Shown here: one piece after another, positions 21,862 through 34,006 of the stretch | Position numbering within the stretch: position 1 is the first letter of the stretch | Layout: each line of letters starts with the position of its first letter | Assembly: GCA_025201375.1 (NCBI GenBank) | Contig: JAIWZP010000023.1 | Span: 310,001 to 374,000, forward strand | Origin: Gongronella butleri | Taxonomy: Eukaryota; Mucoromycota; Mucoromycetes; Mucorales; Cunninghamellaceae | DNA length: 64,000 nucleotides | Direction: 5' to 3' | Translations under genes and position numbers: made by a program | Notes under the pieces: model-generated | Told to the model about the DNA's origin: nothing | The model's database searches: none | What the model saw: only the letters and a program-made list of their open reading frames with translations

Positions 21862-23991
21862 TTAATATTGGTCGGGAGCGCCGGTCATGATGACATCGTC
21901 GAGCTTGAGGATCATGCGCACGAGCTGTGTGGCGAGGAGGAATTGCTGGCGCTTGGAGATGAGGGGATCGTAGACGTGTTGGTCCTTCATGTCGTTGGTA
22001 CCCTTGTACATGCAGTCGACACCCAGGCGAGAGTTGCCGGTCTTGACCTGCTCGGATTTGACGGCAGCGAGAGTCTCAATGGGGGGCAAGCCCGAGTTTT
22101 CGGCGAGCGTCAAGGGCACCGAGTCCAGGGCATTGGCAAATGCGCGCATCGCGTACTGCTCGATGGACGAGATCTATTGGGGGGGGGGGAAAAGGGAAGG
22201 TGAATAACCCATTTTGTCGTTTTTTCGACTTTTTTTCTTCTTTTTTCTTTTTTTTTTTTTCTTACATCGTCGGCGACCTTTGAGACGGCGAGGGAGCAAG
22301 CCAATTCGGCGGAGCCGCCGCCATAGACGACGCGGTTATCGCGGACGAGGTTTCGGACGGCGCAGATGGCGTCGTGGAGCGAGCGCTTTGCCTCGTCGAT
22401 GATCATGTTGTTTCCGCCGCGGACAAAGACGGTGACGGCGCGGCTGTTTGCGCATTCCTCGATGACGAGCATGCGGTCCTTTGTGGTGCCAAAGGTGATT
22501 TCGCGGACGCTGCCAGCGGTGCCGAGCTTGTCGGCGGTCAGGTCTTCGAAGCGGGGGACGATGCGGCCATTGGTGGCAATGGCAATCAATTCGATTTCGG
22601 GGCCGCCAACCCATCGCACGGCAGGCAGCTTGTTCTGCAGCAACAGGTGGTTGGCCTCGTCGTCAAAGCCCCACTGGCAAATCACGAGATTCGCGCCGGA
22701 ATCCTTGACCTGCTGGATCATCTCTTGGAATTTCTCCTTTTCGTATGCCTGCAGCTTTTGGTACTCCTCGACCGACGTGATGTCCAGCTTGTGCTTCGTC
22801 TTGGGGCGGGGAGGCTCGAACGCGCACGTCAGAATCGCCAATTTGGCGTCCTTGATCTCGCGCGGCATCTGAGGGTGAGACATGTCCTTGTCCACAACAA
22901 CACCCTGCACAATCATCGTGTCCTGCAGCGACCCGCCAACCTTGCCGTCCACCTTGATCAACTCAAAGTCAACATCCTTGCGCTCCAAATCCGCAACAGA
23001 AAGCACAGCCTGCACGGCAATATCCGCAAATTGGTCGTGGCACTTGTTCACACTAATGAAAAAACAAAAAAAAACGAGGAATTGAGCACCTTCTTTCGAT
23101 CAATTCCCCATTTCCCCTCTTTTCACGCTTTTACATCTTGCTGCCAAGACAGGTCATGGCCGTCTTTTTGAGATTCTCCACGTTTTGCTTGTCAAATTCA
23201 ATGGTATCCGAAATGCTGTCCAAATGAGCAACAGCAACGTTGCACGCGCGCTCAAAGCCGTCGGCAATGCGAATGGGGTGGATGCCGCGGTCCAGCAGCT
23301 CCTCGCACTGCTCCAAGAGAGCGCCAGCGAGCACTAAAAAAAGGGGGGTGGAAATAGCAAATAAATAACCCTCAATGGCCCATTTTTATCGTGTTTATCG
23401 TGTTTTGTCGTGTTTTCTGAGGCTTACCAACGACGCCGGTGGTGCCATCGCCAATTTCGTCATCTTGCGACTGCGACAATTGCACGAGCAACTTGGCGAT
23501 TTGGTGTTCAAATTCACAGTTTTTCATGATTGTCGCGCCGTCATTGGACGCAATGATGTTTCCATCGGGGCTGACAAGAATCTTGTCCAAGCCTAATCAA
23601 AAAAGAAACGTCATCAGTTCCCTGTGGGTGGCCCCTGGCCCTCAAATTGGCGCGTTTGCCCTTGACGTCAGGGCAACGTTTGCACAAAAACAAGAAAAAA
23701 GGCAAATTGACAAGTACCTCGTGGGCCAAGTGACGTCTTGACAATGTTGGAGACGGTCTTGGCAGCAAGGATATGGGACTAGATGAGAAGCGGCGATGAG
23801 GGATGGTCAGATGAAGGCTAGATGAAGCGCGTAAAGAGAGGAAATGGAGCGTGTTATGGGCTGCTTACGCGGATAGCGGCGATGCCAGAGAGTCTTGACT
23901 TTTTCTGGCCTTCGCGCAGAATGATGAAGGGGCGGCCGTATTCATCCGTGGCGTAGACGGCCGAGTTGGGGTCGATGTTAGGGGCAGCCAT
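21862..23991 (-). CDS. CCT5: CCT5, T-complex protein 1 subunit epsilon
   Basis: Epsilon subunit of the TRiC/CCT ring. Six exons (23991-23869, 23778-23718, 23592-23428, 23333-23135, 23052-22266, 22173-21862) give 548 residues. The epsilon-specific start [19 protein letters not shown] is followed by [12 protein letters not shown], the nucleotide-binding SNDGATI and catalytic [12 protein letters not shown]. The apical domain has [12 protein letters not shown] and [14 protein letters not shown], unique to CCT5. [19 protein letters not shown]-like NSGLPPIE and [14 protein letters not shown] follow, all intact. The divergent neighbour is the Yvh1 gene, 640 bp away. With CCT4 on the other strand 13 kb away, two ring subunits are physically linked here. 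Confidence 0.98.
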
Positions 23992-24631
23992 AGTAAAAAA
24001 AGGCAAAAGAGGGTTAAAAAGAAAAGGGAAACAAGTAGTAGGAGGATCCAAAAGCGGGCCTTTGCTGTCAAATTGGTGTGGCTTTTTGACGGCCATAAAG
24101 TCCGACCCCCTTTGGGCGCAATTGCCCTCGGACAACCAAAGAGGGCGTCAAAAATCAACCTTTTGCCTTGACACGGTCCCTTTTTTCATGAATGATGGAC
24201 GTTTGCAGCGCGTACGATGGACCATCTGGCTTGCCATTGGCACGGCTGTCGCACCAAAACGTTTATTGTCTCGCGTTCTCTCTTTGTTTCTCGCTTTTCA
24301 CTCGTTTTACACGTGTTCCTGGCCAAACCGACCCCGCAATTGAGTGGTAGACTCTTTTACGAATGTTCGCACACCGCGCATTGGAACAGTGAAGCTCGTC
24401 ATGTGTGTTTTCTATCGAGGAAACCAAGAAAATTCAGCACAAAAGCAATTTTTAAATCGTCTTTTTGGCCATTTGAGTCATTTCATGCGCGATGTGGCAC
24501 CGACCCAAAAAGGTAACTGAACTGCTCTTGAAATGAAATCTGCGGCAACCTTTTTTTTTCGTGCTTTCCCTTTTTTTTTTTTTTTTTTTTTTTTACTCTT
24601 TTTTTCTTGTTGATCGCTTATTTTCCTCGAT
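23992..24631. other. Divergent intergenic region, CCT5 / Yvh1
   Basis: 640 bp between two start codons facing away from each other. It contains A- and T-rich runs, including a 22-T tract at about 24573, but no clear TATA, CCAAT pair or ORF of note. Confidence 0.4.
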
Positions 24632-25919
24632 ATGCACTCGCACCTCATTATTCCTCGCCTGTACGTGGGCGACTGGATGGCTGCCAAGAACTATATGGAT
24701 CTACTGGACAGCAAGATCTCGCACGTCGTTGCTGTGGGCGACTTTGAGACACGGCACCCGCATATTCAATACCTGGTACGCTAAACATTGTCTAGAAAAC
24801 GAGATTTTTGGCTGCTGACACGCTTTTTATCTTTTTGTGATGCTAGGACGTGGCGATTCAAGATTTGGCCAGCGAGAATCTGATTCAGCATTTTGATGAG
24901 ACGTTTGATTTCATTGAGGAAGGGCGTGCCAATGGCACGGGCGTGCTTGTGCATTGCCAGGCGGGCATGTCACGAAGCGTGGCGGTGACGGCCGCGTACA
25001 TGATGCGCAAGGCGAACATTGGGTACATCAAGGCCCTGGAAATGATCCAAATCCGTCGCCCAGCCGCACGGCCCAATGACGGCTTCATGGCCCAGCTCGA
25101 GCTGTATGAATCGCTCAATTACTCCCTCGATACCCAGCACGCCGCTTACAGACGCTTCCTCTTGGCCCGCATCGCCGAGCAGCAGGATTGTAAGCCCAAT
25201 TTTTTCCAGTGGATTTTCTTCTGTGCTCATTTTTTTATCGTTTTTCTGCAGATATTGGTCAAATGGAAAATTACGCGCCCGCGGCCGATCCAGAATACAC
25301 GCCGCCTAGCCAGACGGACACATCGTCGTCCACTGGGTTCACGTCTCTGCGGTGCAAGCGATGCCGGTAAGCTTGGAGGCAGAAAAAAAAATGCGAAAAA
25401 GAGTGGAATTTGACGCGATGGCGGGTGAAGGGGAGATCGAAAAAGACGATTGAGGACGCGCAATTCATTGACTCGTTGTTGCTTTATTTGTTCTGCGACA
25501 GGCGTCTCCTTGTGCACGCTGAGCATGTGATTGAGCACAAGCCAGGCCAAGGCCAGCAAGCGTTTTCGTACTTTAAGCGCACAAGTGAGCTCAATGTGAA
25601 AGATGTGCAGCAATCGACGACAGAGACGAATGGCGCCGTGTCCGATGCCGCGGTGCCGACCGTGAACCAGTCGCTCAATCCGCTGCTGGCGTCGCTTGCG
25701 AATCGCGCGTCCAATTGCTCGTCATTCTTCATCGAGCCCATGGAATGGATGACCGACACGCACGACCTCCAGGGCCGCATCGACTGCCCCAAATGCGCAT
25801 GCAAACTCGGATTCTACTCGTGGAGCGGCGAACAGTGCTCGTGTGGTCGCTGGATCACTCCCGCATTCATGCTGCACCAAAAACAAGTCGATCTCGTCCG
25901 ACCCATGTTGCGCCGCTAA
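24632..25919 (+). CDS. YVH1: Yvh1/DUSP12 dual-specificity phosphatase
   Basis: Four exons (24632-24775, 24847-25189, 25252-25366, 25502-25919) give 339 residues. The N-terminal phosphatase domain has the catalytic P-loop VHCQAGMSRSV (Cys and Arg intact, about residues 98-108) and the general-acid Asp in the IQDLASENL loop. The C-terminal zinc-binding domain carries LRCKRCRRLL at about 195, then CPKCACKLGFYSWSGEQCSCG and WITPAFMLHQKQVD. These are diagnostic for Yvh1/DUSP12 and absent from other DUSPs. In yeast the zinc domain acts in 60S ribosome maturation by releasing Mrt4, independently of the phosphatase; the same role is inferred. A Ser/Gln-rich linker separates the halves. Confidence 0.96.
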
Positions 25920-26904
25920 AGCGACCCTGTTCTTTTAAAGTATAAAATGCATCTTCACATCCCCCCTCCAAATCGCATCCTTAACACGTCAAAAAACAAT
26001 AAAAATCAATCTGAATCACGATAAAACATAAAAAAAATCGAAAAAGAGGATCTTTTGTGACAATTACCAGGAGATCGGCGTGTTGAGCACGCCTCGTGTC
26101 ACATGACGAGTTCGTGGCGGCCAGATTTGATCCCGGAAAATTCTAGTCCTGGAAAACTAGTGCACAAATCCTGTCAAACTTGAATTTTGGCTTGCCGCCC
26201 CACACGTTAAATTGCCATTGCGCGAAATTGGCTTCATTTTTTCCAGCTAAAAAAATTAGCTCAGGAGGATCCGCCAATTTCTTGGCCAAAACGGATGACA
26301 GAGCAACACAGCAAGGTCCCAAACCTCTCCAAACAATTTTGTTTCGTCGTCATCGGCTGCTTCATTCTTAAAATTCGATTTCTCGGTCCAATCTATCATA
26401 CCCCAAGAGTGGAACATGAGATGTCGAATTTGCACAAGGATTTTCGACGTCCTTGAGTGAACAAGTGCACCAGATTTGACCAAGGTTGGCCTTATAATGC
26501 CAGCAACACGAATTTGGGTTCCTTTTTGTCCATTTTGATGACTTTTTTTTTTTTCCAATTGTTTCTTTACAATATGGACAATTGATCCACTGCACATGTT
26601 TTTGGGCTTTGCTCGTGGCATCAAGAGAAATAAAATTGGCGATGGACTCACTGGATGCTGAGAATAATGCAATTTGGGGGCAAAGTGACGAAAATTGACT
26701 GCTGCACAGCTTAAATGGATCGAGGCTGCAGCTCATGAGCTGGATGATCTCGTTTACGACAGCTCTGATCGGCATCTGTGTCAAATTTGACGCGATTCGG
26801 TTGAGGTTTAGTCAACTTTTTACGCGTCGCGTCGCGTTTTTTTTTTGGGATTGGTCTTGTCATTTTATTACGATTATGAAGCTATGTATAAGGGATAAAT
26901 AGGG
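25920..26904. other. Intergenic; one uncertain Cys-rich open frame
   Basis: Holds the 3' flanks of the Yvh1 and Sec7 genes, which converge. A 138-codon minus-strand frame (26784-26368) has CPYCKETIG followed by CCWHYKANLGQIWCTC, a loosely zinc-finger-like spacing, but no family was recognised and no splice partners were found. It may be a fragment of a dead element or chance. Confidence 0.3.
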
Positions 26905-29900
26905 CTAATTGGTAGAGGAGGAGGGGGAGGGGGAGGATGGGGAGGCGATGGATCTAGAGGGGGAAGGAGTGCCTTGGATTTGTGCGCGGTGGATGCTCTG
27001 TTCGAGGGCGTTGCAGTAGTGCTGGTACTTTATGATTTCATGCAAGAGGTATTTTGACTTTTGCTCCCAGTTTGCGAGGACGCGGGCGTGTTGTGGGTGT
27101 TTTGAGGGGAACTTTACGAGGATTTTCTTTTTCAAATCGCGGTGCTCATTGATATCAGCATTGAGCATGGCGAGGTAGCGCTGGAGTGCGGCGAGCTGGT
27201 CCTTTTCGTCGAGTGAGCTGCCGACCATAGGTGGTGTGGGCGGTGTCCAGTCGTAAATCATGACCTGATTCGGTGCGTCGGCCACGTCGCCGTGGATGCC
27301 GATGGGTTTCTCGCGATAGTCGTCGTCCAGATTCAGAATGACGTCGTTGAGGCAATTCCCCCAGCCGTATTCCATGTTGCTGACACCACCCTGCAGCGGC
27401 TCCTTGCTGAGGCGCGCCGCCCAATAATTGCACGTAGCAACCCATTCATGGACCTGTGCCTGCGATGACGATTGGAACAAGTACACGCCACCATGTGCCT
27501 GCTGGATGGCAAACACGTGCGGTCGCTGCCGATTGTACCCTGGCGGCGGCAGACTATTGGCCAGCGAGTGATTCAGCGAGATGGTGCCCGTCAAATGCGT
27601 GAATGTCTAATCAAAAAAGATAAAAATAAGCCATTGGAGCGCGCCAATTCGTCCCAGAAAAAAAAAAAGGGGAGAAAAATACTTACAGCCCAGCGTTGCT
27701 GATCGCCTGCATTGCCCATCATATGGCTGGAACGCATGAGTGTCTTGCGATCGACGGTATTGTCTGGGTGATTGCCCTGGACGGCGTACATTTTAAGCTC
27801 GCCGTCGGCAACCACGAGCAGGCACTCGCGCCAGTCGCGGTGCTTGGCCTTGTGGGCGGCCTGGTCGAGCAAATGTTTGCGTACAACGACGCCTTCCTTT
27901 GCATACGGCGATTGATTCACAAACAGGCCATTGGGAAGCGAGGGGAACACGGTGCTTGATGTCACGGACGAGAATGAGTCGCGCTTGCTGCTCGCACCAT
28001 GGATGGGTGACGATGGCGACTTGACGGGGCTCACCTAGAAAAAGAAAAACGAAGAAAAAAAATAGGGGGAATGGATGTATGAGCCCATTGTCCTGCAAGA
28101 TCATGCAACTGCTGCCTCCTCCGCCTCCCCTGGCGCTACTCCCCGTCCGAGGTTTTTTTTTCTGGAGGGGTAAAATTATTCTTACAATGGAAGACGCGTC
28201 GTCCAAGTGGACGGTTGGCTCGAGGACGGATTTTCGGATGATATTGCCCATGTTTCGCTTCATTTCCATCATGCGGAGGCCGCCCATGATGGATCCGCGC
28301 TTTTCATTGACGACAATGTCCGTGTCGTCCGCGTGGGGTTGCAGGATTTGGCGTTGCTTGACGGAGGTGTACATGTCCTAACCAAATGCATCGAAAAGCG
28401 CCATTCCAAGGCATGATCAGAAAAAGAAATGTTGCAATTTAGGGAGCCCCCTTCCCCCCGTGTTACCTTGAGATGCGCCTCCATGTTGACCTGCCAAGCG
28501 CGCGTGATCTTGACCGTCGACTGGTCCTCAATCGTCGACATGGTGTTTCTGACAAAGGCCTGCTTGGTCATGCGCACGTAATTACCCTGTGCGACGTGGA
28601 GATCCGTGTTTAGCAATAGCAGCGAGTACACCACCGCGTACACAACATCTGGGTCACGGCAAAAAAAAAAAAGAGAGAGAAACAAATGAGCAAAAATGAA
28701 TAAAAAGCCAAAAAGATCAAAAACGCTCGTCCCAATCGAGCTCCATTGGCTTACCCATGCTGCCCAGGACGCTCCTTGGGTTGTCATGCCAGTAGCGCTT
28801 GGCAAAGGCTTCGAGCAGACGCTCGATTTGTTGCCCTTCGGCCTTGAAATACAGCTGTGTGCACAATTTGCGGAAAGCCTCGTCTAGACGCAGGGACGAA
28901 AAGTCAAAATGATCCATGTAAAAGCGGAGCACCAGGCTATTGAGCGGCTTGCTGGTAAATTTTGATACCCCCCAAAAAAAATAGGTTAAAAAAAAGGACG
29001 ATCGTGTCGCGTCGCCAAATTTTTTTTTACCTTGTTCCGAGCCATTCCGCGGCGCGCTCCTTTGTGACAAAGGCTGCATTTTCGTTCCACAGTTGCAATG
29101 CCATTATCTTTGCCTGATGAACCTGTGTGGCGACGACCGGATCGGTCAAGTCGAGGTCGTCGTGCATGGGATCATCAAAGCCGTGTAACGTCAGATTGGG
29201 CTTTTCATTCCAGAATTGGGAGGAGACAAAGGAGGTGAGCTCGTCCTTTTTGTTTTCCTTTTGGCCCGAGAGGGATTGCGTGGGTTGTGGGGGCGGCAAT
29301 GGCTTTTTGGTGGACAAGGACGAGGGAACTGCAGGCGAATCGCTGCTTGTGCTATTTGTGCTCCTTGTGCTTGAGCTGTTGGTGTTGTGGATGGTCGGTT
29401 TCAAGGATGGTTTTTGCTGTTGATCGTGAGTAGAGTCTGGGGATGGCGGGTAAGAAGGGCGTCGGCGTGTATCATGATGATGAGCAGTGGCAATGCTTTG
29501 AAGGAGTCCACCGGCACTGCCAAAGTGGCCGCCGCTCAATCGCTTAGATAAACGGGCATCCATGCGTTCCTTGTCCATGTCGTCCTGGCTGAGCCCCGTG
29601 GCATCCACAAACACATCATCATCATCATCATCATCTTCGTCATCATCTTCGTCATCATCACGATCCGAATCGTCTTCCAAGTCGCGTGCATTGCTTGCGC
29701 GGCGCAATTGCGTGGGCGGCAGGCTAGAATAGCTCGAATTGGAAGCGGGCGTGGCGACGACGCGTGCCTGGCTGCGGCGCTGGACATTGTTGGTGACAAT
29801 CCATGTCAAATCGTCGATTTTCTCGTCCAATGTTTCTTGTGATGTTGCTGAATCGGCGCCAAAGGTCGAATAGATCGAGTACGATGCGCTGGACTTGCGT

Positions 29901-31022
29901 GTGGACACGGACCAGCGCGGATGTTGGACGCTGGCGGGCGCCACGTCGTCAAAAAGTGTGGGTTTGGGGCTGGGTTGACGAATGGGAGGTGAATGGGACC
30001 TTGGTGGCGTCGGTGTGCTCGCTGCCGACGACGACGACGACGATGACGACGCGCCTGATGCACCGCCAGGTGTAGGCACGCGTGCCATGCCATTGGTCGT
30101 CGCACGGCGCGCGAGAATGGATGGTGTCGGCGCTAATGTTGTGTTTTGGGGCCTGGAAACAGGCAATGTGGTTGGCAAAGGCCCATTTTGTGCCTCCTTG
30201 GTCTTTGTAGATGCGCTTGCAGGTGCTGATGCGGCTGCTGCTGATGATGCGGCTGCTGAAGATGCCGGGGTGGATGGCAAGGGGTGATAACGCAGCGATC
30301 GGCTCTTGTATTCTTGCGGCAACGACGCAAGCAACGCGTCGGGCGATTTCGCGGGCGGCGCGGGTGCAGGTGGAGGCGGTGCCAATGGTATATGGTTGTA
30401 CGAGCGTGACGACTTCACAGACAAGACATTGGTCACCGCACGCACTTGTGGGGCCTCATCCTCGTCATCAAAAGTCTAAGGAAACGAGAGGAAAAAAAAA
30501 AGGGAGAAACCCAGAAATAAGGTGAGTCATGTGATGCGCCATTGAAAGGGAAAGAAAAAATAGAGTGCCTCGCATGCCAAATCTCCCTTTTTTTTTTTGG
30601 TTCCTGGCCTATTGTTTACCTTTCCAAGCTTTTTAAAAAACTTGCCAATGCCCTTGCGCTGTGATCCTGATTTCTATGAAAAGAAAATGGAAAAAAAAAG
30701 CACGATTCAGCGAGTGATCGGGCGGGCGAGGGGCACCCTTGTTTGTCTCCTCTTTTTTTGGTACCTTTTTCGCGTCGTCGGCGGTCAACGCGCCGGTCTT
30801 GTACGTTGGCTCGAACGGCAAGGAGTTGGAGGTATGCAGGGTCGTAGGGAGTGTTGTCAAGGGCGCTGTGGAGCGAGTGGTGGGCTTGGACGGCAGCGTG
30901 CGCGATAAATATGGCTGCTGTTGCTGCTGGCCAGCCGGCTTTTTGAGCGAAGCGTGGTGTGCAAACGTCGTTGGAGCCGTCGTGTCGCCTGGTGGAGGCA
31001 CTATGCGCGAGTTGGGCAACAT
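26905..31022 (-). CDS. Sec7-PH ARF guanine nucleotide exchange factor (EFA6/PSD-like)
   Basis: Predicted GEF that loads GTP onto an ARF GTPase at membranes. Eight exons (31022-30765, 30673-30620, 30475-29031, 28951-28755, 28648-28467, 28377-28186, 28034-27687, 27606-26905) give 1,125 residues. The first 550 or so are disordered: Pro/Ala/Ser-rich, with a basic patch KGIGKFFKKLGK and an Asp/Glu run near residue 360. The Sec7 domain (about 560-720) has NSLVLRFYMDHFDF, then FKAEGQQIERLLEAF with the glutamate finger, and VVYSLLLLNTDLHVAQ. A PH domain follows (KEGVVVRKHLLDQ ... VYLFQSSSQAQVHEWV), then a helical coiled-coil tail (LAALQRYLAML ... YLLHEIIKYQHYCNALE). The Sec7-PH-coiled coil order is that of EFA6/PSD proteins; yeast Yel1/Syt1 are alternatives. 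Confidence 0.9.
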
Positions 31023-31423
31023 GAAATAGAAAAAGGAGAGTGGGGGAACAAAAGAGTGAAAGAGAGAAAAAGAGGGGCGACTGGGGGAAGCTCACGGGAT
31101 CTAGCCCACTTTCAATAAGTGTGCAGTAACAAGATATAAAAAAAAGAGGATAAAAAAAGGGGGGACGAGCGGGCGTTGGAATCAAATAAATGGGAAATGG
31201 GAAAAAAAAATCTAAATCAGCAACGTGCAGAAAGAACAAAAGAAAAGGTGAGCAACAGTAAAGCCTGGCGGGGGGATTTATTGGATTTTGAGGAGTGAGG
31301 GGAAGGACAGGGCAATCAATCCAAAAAAAAAAAAAAAAAAAGAAGAAAAGGGGATTGGCCTTGTACGACGCAGGCAAAAAGGTGTCACTGAATTGCCAAA
31401 AAAAGGCGCGTTGCCACGAGGCA
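31023..31423. other. Intergenic, Sec7 5' flank and Npl4 3' flank
   Basis: 400 bp rich in A and G-A runs (for example 18 A at about 31323). No ORF or clear regulatory site beyond ordinary AT-rich sequence. Confidence 0.4.
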
Positions 31424-33878
31424 TCAGTCTTTTAGCGGCAGACCACACATCTCGCAGCTCTCGTTGGTGCCTGGATTGGCAAACGTACAATGGCGACAAG
31501 AGATCGGCTGCACGGGCGTCATGCTCGAGCTCGTGGATCGGCCAGACGATGACGCCGGCGCCATTTGTGTGCCTGAAAAGAGAGAGATAAATAAAAAAAA
31601 TTAAAAAGAAAAAGAAAAAGAAAAAGAAAAAAGCGCGAGTCCAATGCATTGGCACGTGATTGGATGAGGGCGCATTGTTCATGTGTGGGCATGTTGATTT
31701 TTTTTTTTAAATTACCTGCTTCATTCAGCAACACCAACAAGGTTTGCCATCCCTGGAGCTTGTTCAATGCGTCGACCGAGAACGGCACCTTGCCAATGGC
31801 CATGTCACAGATGCTGCCAAACTCGGCCGCCGACACCACATCCATGGACCAGATCGCGCACAGCATGTGAAAGTCCGACAATGTCTTGAACAGGGCGTCT
31901 GGCTGATCAAGCACACGCAACAGCCGTTTGGCCACAATGCTAATATCCGGGTGCGAATACCCGTCATTGATCACCTGATCATTCGCAAACAGTGGCGTGG
32001 GCTGCTGCGGGAAGCCATTGGTCACCTAATTGAGAAGAAGAAAAAAATAAAATTGAGCGCGTCGCGTTCCTTTTTTTTCTTTCCTCCCCTCTTTTTCATC
32101 TTTTAGGAAAAACTTACGTTGACAAGCATGTATTCGACAGGGAACGTTGGCTTGGCTGGCTCCTGGACGACGACACCATACTCGTTTTTAAACTTGTAAA
32201 AGACGTCGGGCACGTAGCGCTGGTGTGGGATGCTTTCCTTGACTCGGATGACCGACGGCTTTCTGCTGGGCTCGACAATGTCGGCATCTTGCATGGCCGT
32301 CATGGTCTCGGACACTTGGTATGCCTTGACGTCAATGTTGCCGTCCAGATCGCCCGAGATGACACAAGTCACGAATTTCGAGCCATACGAGCCTGAAGCC
32401 GAATAGCGCGTGCGATTGGGGAAGCGCCGCTGCAATTCCGCGGCAAAGCTGCATTCGAGCGACGACAGGAAGAATGAATCGACGTGTCGCTTGCTCACGA
32501 CCTTGCCCTGCTGCGTTCCATCGTCCGTTAAATCCGTGAAAACGACACCGACGCGTGTCAATCCGCATGCACGCGCCACACGGTCAACCATCGTCTCCTC
32601 CTGCCATGGCAAGTCCAGCTGCACGCCATCCACGTGACTCTCCTGAGGCGGCTCGTAAATGGCCTCCACAAGCGCCTTGCTTCCCAGCGGCACGTCCAAA
32701 TACGGCTCGTATCGCCCGTACAGATATCCAATGCGCTGATGGCCCGTCTTGCGCCAAAAGTCAATCACCTGCTCAATCAACTTGGATGAGCTGAATTCGA
32801 CGTGATCCACCATGCGGTAAGTCTAGACGAAAAAAAAAGGAGAGAGGGATGTTAAAAAAGACGAATTTAGTTTTTTTTTCTTGTTTTTTTCTTGTTTTTT
32901 TTTTTTTTACCTGTCGTTGCAGTGTGATGGTGCCCGGTTGACACTTTGTGCAGATGCCCTCTGGCCAAGGATTGTGGCCGCCACTGCATGGCACCTTGAC
33001 TTTGTAATTGGGTTCTTCCAGCGGCGGCAGTTGTGTGGAGATGGCGGACGATGGCGCCTTGTTCTGCTGCGACGCGCTGATCGACCGGATATACGCGTGG
33101 AACGACATGTGCTTGATCTTGTTCTGCTCCAAATAGTCCTTGTCGTATGGCTAAAAGATCGCGCAAACGCGACGCGCGTCAGCAAATGTGCTCTTTTTTC
33201 GTCGTTTCTTCTTTTTTTACCTCGAGTGGCATGCAGTAATCACACATGGCATTGTCACCATGACGACAACTAGAAAGCAATTGAGTCATCATTCGCCGTG
33301 GCAATCCGCTTAAACTTACAATTTAGGGTCCTTGGACCGCTTGATCAGGCCGCGCTGCGTTTCGAGGAACGTGTCCACAGCCTCTTGCTCAACTGCGGCG
33401 CTGGCGGATGATGTTTCTACAGCCTCAGCCGCCTTGGCCTCCTGATAGGTCACGTACAGAATATCGCCATGCCTGCGCCACGCAAAAAAAAAAAAAAAAA
33501 AGAAAAGGTGAAAAAGGCGTCTTTTTAGCGTCCAATGGCTCTTTTTTTTTTTTTTTTACTTGAGGTTGGCGTTTTGAAGCGTCTGGTCGGCGCCTTGCAG
33601 GATGGGTCGTGCAGTGTCCGGGTTGGGCTGGTCAGAAATGGCAATGGTGGTAAGGTCATCGATGTGGTGCAGCTCGCCAATCTATAAAACAGGTGAGTGA
33701 CGTGGCCAACCACGCTACAATTTGCGTGTACCTTGGCAGCCAGCACGGCAAACGTGTCGGTGGGTTCAACCTGCACGCGGGCCATGCCTTCCTTCGAGCG
33801 GATACGTAACAACTAGGGGCGAAAAGCAGCAAAATGTCAATAAACGTGGCAACAAAAGGGGCATCAGGCTTTTACCAT
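31424..33878 (-). CDS. NPL4: Npl4, Cdc48/p97 ubiquitin-recruiting cofactor
   Basis: Partner of Ufd1 that brings ubiquitylated substrates to the Cdc48 AAA unfoldase for ER-associated and nuclear degradation. Nine exons: 33878-33876, 33812-33732, 33681-33560, 33472-33320, 33269-33221, 33150-32911, 32822-32118, 32025-31716 and 31572-31424; 603 residues. Exon 1 is the ATG alone. It joins LLRIRSKEGMARV, the ubiquitin-like N-terminus, then LKHGDILYVTY. The Npl4 zinc motifs follow: DPKFCRHGDNAMCDYCMP and CSGGHNPWPEGICTKCQP. The MPN-like domain starts MVDHVEFSSSKLIEQVIDFW and includes GYLYGRYEPY. The C-terminus ends in an NZF finger, CRHCTFANPGTNESCEMCG, present in animal NPL4 and lost in yeast Npl4. 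It is divergent from the F-box gene with 128 bp between starts. Confidence 0.96.
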
Positions 33879-34006
33879 TGAGCAAAGAGTAAAAGACAGG
33901 TGGAGAAAAGAAAAAAGCGAAAGCGATACCCGATAAAAGCGTGTCGGGCGGCGTTTCGATTGATTTTTCGCCTTTTTTTTCCTGTTTCTTCGGGTTTTCT
34001 CATGGA
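33879..34006. promoter_or_regulatory. Very short divergent promoter, Npl4 / F-box gene
   Basis: Only 128 bp separate the two start codons, so the promoters and 5' UTRs must share or overlap. No TATA or CCAAT pentamer is evident. It includes a T-run on the F-box side and purine-rich sequence on the Npl4 side. Confidence 0.45.

Noticed and set aside
29600..30300. Plus-strand Asp/Ala-rich frames over the Sec7 gene
   Set aside because: They mirror the low-complexity N-terminal half of the Sec7 protein on the other strand.
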